The notes under the pieces are model-generated. The model saw only the letters and a program-made list of their open reading frames with translations, ran no database searches and was not told the origin of the DNA. Below are positions 56,025-63,328 of a stretch of 64,000 nt of DNA, in pieces. The position numbers and the translations under genes are program-made. Source of the DNA: Mycobacterium sp. 3519A (lineage in GTDB: Bacteria; Actinomycetota; Actinomycetes; Mycobacteriales; Mycobacteriaceae); the NCBI RefSeq assembly GCF_900240945.1, contig NZ_OESG01000014.1, forward strand, positions 1 to 64,000. The letters run 5' to 3'. Each line of letters begins with the position of its first letter. Positions within the stretch are counted from its first letter, which is position 1.

Positions 56025-57218
56025 TTATCGGAAAGCGGACTCGCCGGTCAACGCGCGACCAATTGACAGCAGATGCATCTCGGAGGTGCCTTCGTAGGTC
56101 AGCACCGACTCCAAGTTATTGGCATGGCGCAGCGGCGAATACTCCAACGTGATACCGCTGCCGCCCAGCAGGGTGCGGCACTCGCGCGCGATGCTCAGCG
56201 CCTCGCGCACACTGTTGAGCTTGCCGAGGCTGACCTGCTCGGGCCGAACGCCGTCGGCGTCTTTGATGCGACCGAGATGCACCGCCAGCAGTATGCCCTT
56301 GCCTAGTTCCAGGGTCATATTGGCGAGCTTCTCCTGGGTCAGCTGGAAGCTGGACAGCGGCCGGTCGAACACTTCGCGCGCCTGCGTGTAGGCGATCGCG
56401 GTCTCCAGGCTGTCACGGGCAGCACCCATGGCGCCGAACACAATCCCGAACCGGGCTTCGTTCAGGCACGACAGCGGAGCAGACAGCCCTCGGGCATGCG
56501 GCAGCTGAGCCGACGCGGGCAGCCGCACGTTGTCCAATACCAGTTCCGACGTCACCGAGGCCCGCAGGGACAGCTTCTTGTGGATCGTGTTCGCGGTGAA
56601 CCCCGGGGTATCGGTGGGCACCAGAAATCCGCGGACACCCTCGTCGGTCTGTGCCCACACCGTGGCCACATCTGCGAGGTTGCCGTTGGTGATCCACATC
56701 TTGGTGCCGTTGAGCACCCAGTCACTGCCGTCGCGGCGGGCACGGGTGCGCATTCCGGCAGGGTTGGACCCAAAGTCGGGTTCGGTCAACCCGAAGCAGC
56801 CGATGGCCTTCCCAGCGGCCAGCTTTGGCAGCCATTCCCGCTTCTGCTCCTCCGACCCGTACCGGTAGATCGAGAACATCGACAGTGATCCTTGTACCGA
56901 GACGAAGCTGCGGAACCCACTGTCGCCGGCTTCCAACTCCAGGCATGCCAGGCCATAGCTGACCGCGTTGGTGCCGGCGCAGCCGTAGCCGTCCAGGTGC
57001 ATCCCGAGCACGCCCAGTTCGCCGAATTCCCTTGCCAATTCCTTTGGCAACGTCGCCGATTCGAACCACCCCTCGATGTTGGGCCGAAGTCGGGTGTCGA
57101 CGAATTTGCGCACCGTGGCTGCGATGTCGCGTTCGTCGTCATCGAGCAGCCGGTCGATGTCGAACAGTTCCAGTGGTGCCGTGTTGGTGTTGGCCAACGG
57201 TGCGGTCGTGGTGGTCAT
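56025..57218 (-). CDS. Glutaryl-CoA dehydrogenase
   Basis: This 397-residue protein starts at ATG 57218 (MTTTTAPLANTN). It is an FAD acyl-CoA dehydrogenase with glutaryl-CoA features: SGFRSFVSVQGSLSMFSIYR near the substrate site, GCFGLTEPDFGSNPAGMRTR, and the catalytic Glu near residue 376 in LTYEGTSEMH. It oxidatively decarboxylates glutaryl-CoA to crotonyl-CoA and CO2. Compared with human GCDH by eye, the key Arg and Glu regions are kept. It is ten bases after the aminotransferase and 26 before the aldehyde dehydrogenase, in one operon. Confidence 0.92.
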   Translation of the reverse strand: MTTTTAPLANTNTAPLELFDIDRLLDDDERDIAATVRKFVDTRLRPNIEGWFESATLPKELAREFGELGVLGMHLDGYGCAGTNAVSYGLACLELEAGDSGFRSFVSVQGSLSMFSIYRYGSEEQKREWLPKLAAGKAIGCFGLTEPDFGSNPAGMRTRARRDGSDWVLNGTKMWITNGNLADVATVWAQTDEGVRGFLVPTDTPGFTANTIHKKLSLRASVTSELVLDNVRLPASAQLPHARGLSAPLSCLNEARFGIVFGAMGAARDSLETAIAYTQAREVFDRPLSSFQLTQEKLANMTLELGKGILLAVHLGRIKDADGVRPEQVSLGKLNSVREALSIARECRTLLGGSGITLEYSPLRHANNLESVLTYEGTSEMHLLSIGRALTGESAFR

Positions 57219-57228
57219 TGCGTACTTC

Positions 57229-58587
57229 CTAAAGGGTGTGGAACGCATCGCGGAGCACCGCGAGCGCCTCGAACAGCAGGCCGTCGGTTATCGTCAGCGG
57301 CGGCAGGAACCGCAGTACATTGCCGAATGTTCCTGCGGTCAGGGTCAATACGCCGTTGGCCTGGCAGTACCGAGTGATCGTCGCTACCGCCTCGCGGTTT
57401 GGGTCGCGAGTGCCCGGTACGACCAGTTCGGCGGCGATCATCGCACCGCGGCCGCGGATCTCCCCGATCACGTCCGTCGAGGTGGCGATGTCGCGGAGCT
57501 CGCGAACGAGTATCTCTCCGATCGTCTGTGCCCGGGCCAGCAGCTGATGGCTCTCGATTTCGTCGAACACCCCAAGTGCGGCGGCGCACGCCACGGGGTT
57601 GCCGCTGTACGTCCCGCCGATCCCACCAGAGTGTGCGACGTCCATGACGTCGGCGCGACCGGTCACCGCGGCCAGCGGTAAGCCGCCGGCCAGACCCTTG
57701 GCGGTGGTGATGAGGTCCGGGACGAGTCCTTCGTACTCACACGCGAACCACGCTCCGGTGCGGGCGATCCCGGTCTGCACCTCGTCGGCGACCAGCAGGA
57801 TGCCGCGGTCGCGGCAGAAGTCGGCCACTCGCCGTAGGAAGCCGTCGGCGGGCACGATGAAACCGCCTTCCCCCTGAATCGGCTCGGCCACCACGCATGC
57901 CACGGAGTCGGCGCCGATTTGGGAGTCGACCATCTGGGCGAACTGACTGAAGGCCTCCTCAGCGCAGTTCGCCGGTCCCGACGGCCAGCGGTACGGATAA
58001 GCCATCGGCGCCCGATAAACCTCAGGTGCGAACGGACCGAAACCATGCTTGTACGGCTGGTTCTTGGCTGTCATGGTCATAGTCAGCAGGGTGCGGCCGT
58101 GAAAAGCATGGTCGAAAACCACCACGGCGGGCCGCCTGGTGGCCGCCCGGGCGTACTTCACCGCGTTCTCCAGCGCCTCGCTGCCGGTGTTGAACAATGC
58201 GGTGCGCTTCTCGTGGTCGCCGGGTGTGATCCGGTTCAGCGTTTCAGCCACCTCGATGTAGGGCTCGTACGGGGTGGCCAGAAAGCAGGTATGGGTGTAC
58301 CGCGCCAACTGGTCCGATGCGCGCGCGACAACATGGGGAGCCGAGTTACCGACCGTGGTGACCGCGATGCCGCTGCCCAGGTCGATGAAGGAGTTGCCGT
58401 CGACATCGACGAGAACCCCGCCGCCGGCCGCGGCCGCGTATACATCGGCGCTGCTGTTCAGACCGGCCGGCACTGCCGACCGGCGCCGTGCGGCCAACTC
58501 CAGCGACCGTGGTCCCGGCACCTCGGTGACCAAACGCCGCGCCTGATGCAGATGCGCGCCGCCGGCCACCGTGTCCACTGCCGTCAT
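57229..58587 (-). CDS. 4-aminobutyrate/5-aminovalerate-type aminotransferase (class III)
   Basis: This 452-residue PLP enzyme starts at ATG 58587 with a strong GGAGGG upstream; the longer frame is not used. It shows ALFNTGSEALENAVKYARAA, FDHAFHGRTLLTMTMTAKNQ, VVAEPIQGEGGFIVP, LVADEVQTGIARTG and the PLP lysine in ITTAKGLAGGLPLAAV. The pattern fits GabT. It would turn 4-aminobutyrate or 5-aminovalerate into the matching semialdehyde. It leads the operon with glutaryl-CoA dehydrogenase, so 5-aminovalerate is the better guess. Confidence 0.92.
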   Translation of the reverse strand: MTAVDTVAGGAHLHQARRLVTEVPGPRSLELAARRRSAVPAGLNSSADVYAAAAGGGVLVDVDGNSFIDLGSGIAVTTVGNSAPHVVARASDQLARYTHTCFLATPYEPYIEVAETLNRITPGDHEKRTALFNTGSEALENAVKYARAATRRPAVVVFDHAFHGRTLLTMTMTAKNQPYKHGFGPFAPEVYRAPMAYPYRWPSGPANCAEEAFSQFAQMVDSQIGADSVACVVAEPIQGEGGFIVPADGFLRRVADFCRDRGILLVADEVQTGIARTGAWFACEYEGLVPDLITTAKGLAGGLPLAAVTGRADVMDVAHSGGIGGTYSGNPVACAAALGVFDEIESHQLLARAQTIGEILVRELRDIATSTDVIGEIRGRGAMIAAELVVPGTRDPNREAVATITRYCQANGVLTLTAGTFGNVLRFLPPLTITDGLLFEALAVLRDAFHTL

Positions 58588-58677
58588 AGCAATCGTCCCT
58601 CCAGTCGAGTCACCGAAATGGTAGGGGCGCGCACGACCCAGGCCTATGGCCGAATTGGACAGTGAGGGCAGCTTCGA

Positions 58678-58694
58678 ATCGCCGAATCGGCGAT
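58678..58694. promoter_or_regulatory. Perfect palindrome upstream of the aminotransferase operon
   Basis: ATCGCCGA-A-TCGGCGAT is a perfect 17-base palindrome 90 bases upstream of the aminotransferase start and 23 bases after the permease stop. It lies in the only sizeable gap (130 bases) between the two halves of the minus-strand cluster. It is a candidate operator, perhaps for PucR, or a weak terminator for the permease gene. Confidence 0.5.
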
Positions 58695-58717
58695 CGGCTA
58701 TCTCGAGCGACAGGCAG

Positions 58718-60238
58718 TCACCGGGCTCTCGAACCGGCCCCGAGCGAGCGCAACTTCTCGGCGACCTCCACAGCGTCGCCTTCACCGACATCGTCGGAGT
58801 GCCGGTCCGGACGTGCGATCAGCAGGTACAGCAGACCAGTGCCCAGCACAATGGCCAGCCCGATCGCCACGACGTACCTGTCGAGGAACGACCCCGTGTT
58901 GGCCGGTTTGAGTAGCAACACCATGGCGAAGATCCCATAGGCCAGCGCGAGCACGTTCACCGCAAAGCCGTATCGACCCAGATTCCAGTTGCCTGCCGGC
59001 CGCCAACCCTTCAGGCGTTGTCGCAGCGCCGCCAGCACTACCGCCTGGAACGCTATGTAGATGCCGAGCACGGCGAATGCGGTGATGCGCGCCAGTTGAT
59101 TGGGGAACGCGTACACGTAGAGGCAGATCAGTATCGGAACGACGCAGGCGACCAGAAGTGCGTTGGTCGGCACCGCATGGCGGGCCGACATCTTCGACAG
59201 CCAACCGCTCATGGGCAACATGCGGTCCCGGGCAGATGCGTAGATCAACCGGCTTCCCGCGGCCTGCAGCGACAGCACACACGAGATGAATGCGGTTACC
59301 GCCACGCACAGAAAGGCTTTCGAGCCCGCGGTTCCCAACGTGCTCTCCAGGATTGCGGGGATGGGGTCGGCATCCTCGCCGTTCACGATCGCTTGCAGGT
59401 CTGGCGCGGCCAGCACGTAACCGATGTAGGACATCAGTCCGGATACCCCGCCGACGATGATGGTCAACATCATCGCCCTTGGGATCCGCCGGGTCGGGTC
59501 GTCGACCTCCTCGGCCACGTCGCCACATGCCTCGAACCCGTAGAACAGGAACAGGCCGGCCAGTGCCGCTGCGAAGAAGGTGATGATGTAGGCCTGGTCA
59601 CCGCCGGCGCCCATCGAGTCGAAGAACACCGAAAACGAGTTAACCCGTTTGAAGGCAAGCAGATACAACCCGAGCGCCACCACACCGACCAGTTCCGCCG
59701 CCAACCCGATTTTGGCAACCCGGGCGAGCATCTTTGTCCCGCTGAAGTTGACCACCAATGCCAGCAGCAGCAACCCAACGGCGGTGGCCAACTGGATGGC
59801 CGGTGTGTGCTCGATACCGAACAGGGCGGCGACGAACCCACCGCCGAATTCCGCTACTGCAGTTACGGTCACGATGACCGCCCATAGATACACCCAGCTG
59901 ACGATCCAGGCATACTTGCGATTCCACAGCCGTCGCGCCCAAGGGTAGATGCCGCCGGCCAGGGGATACTGCGATACCACTTCGCCGAAGACGAGCGCGA
60001 CCAGGAACTGGCCGCAGCCGACGATGACGATCCACCACATAGCGGGCGGGCCGCCGATGGACAGGCTGTACGCGAACAGCGAGTAGACCCCGACCAGTGG
60101 CGACAGGTAGGTGAAGCCGAGCGCCAGGTTGGACCACAGGCTCATCGACCGGTGGAAGTCGTGACCCGAGTATCCGAGCGCTTCCAGATGCGTCGTATCC
60201 GAAGCTCGGTTTCGTTTGGGTTCAACGGTATCGACCAT
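58718..60238 (-). CDS. APC family amino-acid/amine permease
   Basis: This 506-residue transporter has about 12 helices. ATG 60238 has AAGGAGG six bases upstream and is preferred to GTG 60241. It shows LALGFTYLSPLVGVYSLFAY, QYPLAGGIYPWARRLWNRKY and FYGFEACGDVAEEVDDPTRR, typical of the eukaryote-like GABA/choline permease group. It may import GABA, 5-aminovalerate or an ethanolamine-like amine. It differs from the PuuP-like importer in this island, so the island has two uptake systems. It follows the ATP-grasp gene by 27 bases. Confidence 0.9.
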   Translation of the reverse strand: MVDTVEPKRNRASDTTHLEALGYSGHDFHRSMSLWSNLALGFTYLSPLVGVYSLFAYSLSIGGPPAMWWIVIVGCGQFLVALVFGEVVSQYPLAGGIYPWARRLWNRKYAWIVSWVYLWAVIVTVTAVAEFGGGFVAALFGIEHTPAIQLATAVGLLLLALVVNFSGTKMLARVAKIGLAAELVGVVALGLYLLAFKRVNSFSVFFDSMGAGGDQAYIITFFAAALAGLFLFYGFEACGDVAEEVDDPTRRIPRAMMLTIIVGGVSGLMSYIGYVLAAPDLQAIVNGEDADPIPAILESTLGTAGSKAFLCVAVTAFISCVLSLQAAGSRLIYASARDRMLPMSGWLSKMSARHAVPTNALLVACVVPILICLYVYAFPNQLARITAFAVLGIYIAFQAVVLAALRQRLKGWRPAGNWNLGRYGFAVNVLALAYGIFAMVLLLKPANTGSFLDRYVVAIGLAIVLGTGLLYLLIARPDRHSDDVGEGDAVEVAEKLRSLGAGSRAR

Positions 60239-60265
60239 CACGAACCTCCTTGGTCCGTTCAGCGG

Positions 60266-61816
60266 CTATTTGACGTAGGCGAGTGGCGTTACGGGGGGAG
60301 GTTTTAGCAGTGGCTCCGACTGGTACTGGCTGCGGATGCCTTCGATGTAGCGTTGACAGCGCGGCGTGAGTCCTTCGGCGGTCTGCATCCGCCCCTTGGT
60401 GACCAATATGCCCAAATCGGCGCCACAGAACCGATATTCGCCGGGGCCATAGACCCGCAGGAAGAATGCCTCGTCCTCGCCGGTGATTTCGTGCCAGTCG
60501 TTGCTCACCCGCGCGAAAACGAGTTCGCCGTCCTCGTCGAGATGCCATGTGCCTGTTCGGGGTGCGGCCAGGAGTCGCTCCACCGAATCTACGGTGGTCT
60601 CCTTCATGATCAACTGCGCCCAAACATCAACGGCGGCAAGGTCACGCCAGCGGTCGTTGATCTCTTCGACGTTCACCGTGTAATCCACATCCATGAACTC
60701 CAGCAGATGGAACAAGAACAACGGGACATCTGCGTATGCGCCCGCGGTGACATTCGTCATCGACGATGCACCGGAGATACGGGGATTTATTTCGCCGAGG
60801 TAGACGTTGTCGGTGTCGAGGTCGACCAACACGTCGACCTCGAGGAAACCTCGATAGCCTTCTTGCGCCAGCCGATCCCCCATTCTCTGCACAAGGTTGA
60901 TAGCCGCGGCGCGGTGGGCTTCCGAAAGCGCTTCGGGGAACAGGTCATTACCACACCAGCCACCTTTATACGGCGTCAGTTCCGGGTAGCCGGTGAGATC
61001 GGTCATGAAGGGGCCGACAATGGTGCCGTGCTGGGTGATGCACGCCTCCACAGCGGCAGCCTTGTTATTGATCCGCTTCATCACCTTCAGCTCTTGGTTC
61101 GTCATGTGCTCGGCGTTGCTGTTCCAGTCCGCTTCCGACTTGATGAAGAAGGTGGTTTTACCTGAATCGCCGTAGGGTGTCTGCACCACCAGATCACTGC
61201 CGAGTTCGGCCGAATTGGCCAACGCCGTCAGCTCGGCATAGGTGTCGGCCGTGCCGATCACGTTCGGCACCGAAGGGGCGCCCGCCTCGCTTCCGAGTTG
61301 GGTGGTGACGATTTTGGAGTCAAGCCGCCGCCGTAGGGAGTCGGGCGGCAGGATGAGGTTGTAGCCCTGCTCGCGGCAGATCTCTTCGGTTTCCTCGTCG
61401 AAGAAGACCATCGCCACCATCGGTGTGCCGTCGCGGCGTTTCAGGTGAGCGCGCACTTCAGGATCGCGCAGCAGATAGTTGTTGATGTGTTCGCTCGACT
61501 CGAATTCGACGTACGGTTTGTTCTTCGGGGTGAACACGCGGGGATGTGCTCCGTCCCAGGAGTCGTAGTAGGCAACGTATTGAAAGTTGCGCACCCAGCG
61601 GTCGATGCCGAGCAGATTGAAAGCGGTCGGGCCAACAAAGTAGATCGGCTGAACATTCGTGCGGAAAAATGTCCGTATTTCGGCGATTCCGTTCAGCGAG
61701 CTACCACCGAAGAGACGCGACAAAGCGCGCTTGGCGGGTGGCGACGGTCTCCGCTGACGTTTTCGAGGTGGCGCTGCCTTACGCTGGCGGGTGGGGCGGG
61801 CTTGTTGGTCGGCCAT
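60266..61816 (-). CDS. ATP-grasp domain enzyme of unknown function
   Basis: This 516-residue protein starts at ATG 61816 with AGGAGG five bases upstream. The first 35 residues are very basic (RQRKAAPPRKRQRRPSPPAK). The ATP-grasp core is at about 165-370: LGSDLVVQTPYGDSGKTTFF, the MKRINNKAAAVEACITQHGT segment, and metal ligands in GFLEVDVLVD and YLGEINPRISGASS. Such enzymes usually join a carboxylate to an amine through an acyl phosphate. It is not a clear biotin carboxylase: no biotin domain or partner is seen. Placed between a NylB-like hydrolase and a permease, it may ligate an amine or amino acid. The reaction is unknown. Confidence 0.82.
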   Translation of the reverse strand: MADQQARPTRQRKAAPPRKRQRRPSPPAKRALSRLFGGSSLNGIAEIRTFFRTNVQPIYFVGPTAFNLLGIDRWVRNFQYVAYYDSWDGAHPRVFTPKNKPYVEFESSEHINNYLLRDPEVRAHLKRRDGTPMVAMVFFDEETEEICREQGYNLILPPDSLRRRLDSKIVTTQLGSEAGAPSVPNVIGTADTYAELTALANSAELGSDLVVQTPYGDSGKTTFFIKSEADWNSNAEHMTNQELKVMKRINNKAAAVEACITQHGTIVGPFMTDLTGYPELTPYKGGWCGNDLFPEALSEAHRAAAINLVQRMGDRLAQEGYRGFLEVDVLVDLDTDNVYLGEINPRISGASSMTNVTAGAYADVPLFLFHLLEFMDVDYTVNVEEINDRWRDLAAVDVWAQLIMKETTVDSVERLLAAPRTGTWHLDEDGELVFARVSNDWHEITGEDEAFFLRVYGPGEYRFCGADLGILVTKGRMQTAEGLTPRCQRYIEGIRSQYQSEPLLKPPPVTPLAYVK

Positions 61817-61924
61817 GGTCGCCTCCTGCTCGTTCGACCTCCACGGCGTCGTCGCGGTGCATGTCGAGCGTAGGCCGATGTTGATCAACGTTTTGTCAAA
61901 TGGCGCGAAACCCGCTCAGATTCC

Positions 61925-63211
61925 TCACTTTCCCGATCGATCGGATTTGCCGTGCCGGCTTCGGCCAGCAACGACCCCGGGTTGCCTCTGGCTCTGGCTG
62001 ACGGTCGGCCTGCCTGCAAGTGCCCCCGCGATCGCGTCGAACGCGCGCAGCGTGTCTTGCAGGTAACCGGGATTCTGGGGATCCGGCCATGTAGATAGTT
62101 TGACGGACACTGTGCGGGTACGGCGGGTGACGTGGATGAGTTGGCCATAGATGCCTTGGCAAAGCAACACATCGCCGTATGGTCCTGGGCGGAACCAGAA
62201 TTGGTTGCGATACCAGCCGCCCGGCATGGACACCTCGGCGGGAGAGGCGAGAAAGGCGGAACGCGCATCGGCGTCGACCGCCCAGGCGTCGCGCAGCCAC
62301 CGCGATGCGACCACAGTTCGGCTGCCGCCGCCTTCGTCTGGCACGGAGCCGCCGTCAAGTAGCATCTGGCCGAATCTCGCCAAATCCCTTGCGGTCGCAC
62401 ATAACCCTCCGTCATGCACGGCCGTGCCGAGCCTGTCGCAAATGATCTCTGCATCGAATTCGGCGCCGAGCGGCTGCCAGATCAGCGTGGCTATCAACTC
62501 AGCCATCGATTGGCCGCCTGCGCGTTCACACACCCAACCCAGCACGTCGGTTTCGGCCGACCGGTAGAGGAAGCGTTGGCCGTGCGGTGCGTCGGCGGAG
62601 AGCCCGACGAGGTATGAGTAGATTCCATGCGGCGATGCGTCTGCCGGTGCCGGCGCCTGGCCGATGCATCGTGCGAGCGCCCTCACCTCAGCGTCGGGAT
62701 CGAGGTAGTCCTCACGGAACCGGACCCCGCTGCGCATGTCGAGCACGTGGCGCACCGTCGCACCGTTATAGCCACTGGCGGACAACTCGGGCACATAGTC
62801 GGTCACCAGCCGATCGACATCTAGAAGATTGCGGTCGGACAGTGCGGCCGCGACACATCCCACCACCGACTTCGAGATCGACATCACCGCATGCGTTCGG
62901 TCCGGGGCCCCTTCCGGCGCATACCATTCCGCGACCAACGCGCCGTCTTGCATCACGACATAGGCGTCGGTGTACGTGTTGGTCATCACCTGTCCGGCCG
63001 TCACGACTGATCCGTCCACGCTGGTCAGTGTCACGTCGGTGACATCGGCAGATGCGTGCGCCGCGATCAACTGCCGGACCTTGCCGGTGTGGCGTGGAAT
63101 CGGTGTCGTTGGCAGGATCTCGTTGACGTGCCAGTACGCCCAGCGATTGAACGGCGGCAGCTGCCAGTTTTCGGCGGTCACCGTAGGGCCGCCGGTCGAC
63201 CCGGTCGACAT
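61925..63211 (-). CDS. NylB-like serine hydrolase (class C beta-lactamase family), copy 2
   Basis: This protein has about 428 residues from ATG 63211 (MSTGSTGGPTVTAENWQLPP). The frame extends to 63301, but that part is an intergenic repeat. SxxK is S111-IS-K114 (VMSISKSVVG), with YRSAETDVLGW and LCQGIYGQLIHV. It is a paralogue of 45091-46320 in the same order of motifs, but on the opposite strand. There is no signal peptide. Beta-lactamase-fold amidases such as NylB cleave linear amides of omega-amino acids. It precedes the ATP-grasp gene with a 108-base gap. The C-terminus is basic. Confidence 0.85.
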   Translation of the reverse strand: MSTGSTGGPTVTAENWQLPPFNRWAYWHVNEILPTTPIPRHTGKVRQLIAAHASADVTDVTLTSVDGSVVTAGQVMTNTYTDAYVVMQDGALVAEWYAPEGAPDRTHAVMSISKSVVGCVAAALSDRNLLDVDRLVTDYVPELSASGYNGATVRHVLDMRSGVRFREDYLDPDAEVRALARCIGQAPAPADASPHGIYSYLVGLSADAPHGQRFLYRSAETDVLGWVCERAGGQSMAELIATLIWQPLGAEFDAEIICDRLGTAVHDGGLCATARDLARFGQMLLDGGSVPDEGGGSRTVVASRWLRDAWAVDADARSAFLASPAEVSMPGGWYRNQFWFRPGPYGDVLLCQGIYGQLIHVTRRTRTVSVKLSTWPDPQNPGYLQDTLRAFDAIAGALAGRPTVSQSQRQPGVVAGRSRHGKSDRSGK

Positions 63212-63255
63212 AAGACCGATCGTAGGCACCGCCGTGCGTTCCTTGGCCTTCCTTG

Positions 63256-63317
63256 CGCGAACAGACGCAGAATGTCCCGACACGCCGTGGATTTGGAACA
63301 CTTTGCGTCTGCTCGCG
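63256..63317. repeat. Palindromic intergenic repeat, family E, copy 2
   Basis: This 62-base element has CGCGAACAG at one end and CTGCTCGCG at the other. It matches the reverse complement of 39270-39331 at 51 of 62 positions with no gaps (shared core CCCGACACGCCG). It begins 11 bases after the fadB2 stop and covers the region before the NylB-like gene. It is the right border of the accessory island. Confidence 0.8.
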
Positions 63318-63328
63318 CAGGGGAGAAC

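Noticed and set aside
61925..63301. Extended N-terminus of NylB-like copy 2 up to 63301
   Set aside because: The extra 30 codons read through part of the 62-bp palindromic repeat and do not align with copy 1.
44212..63317. Integrative element or prophage as the source of the island
   Set aside because: I found no integrase, transposase, tRNA or matching direct repeats at the borders. One palindromic repeat at the right edge is not enough to call a mobile element.
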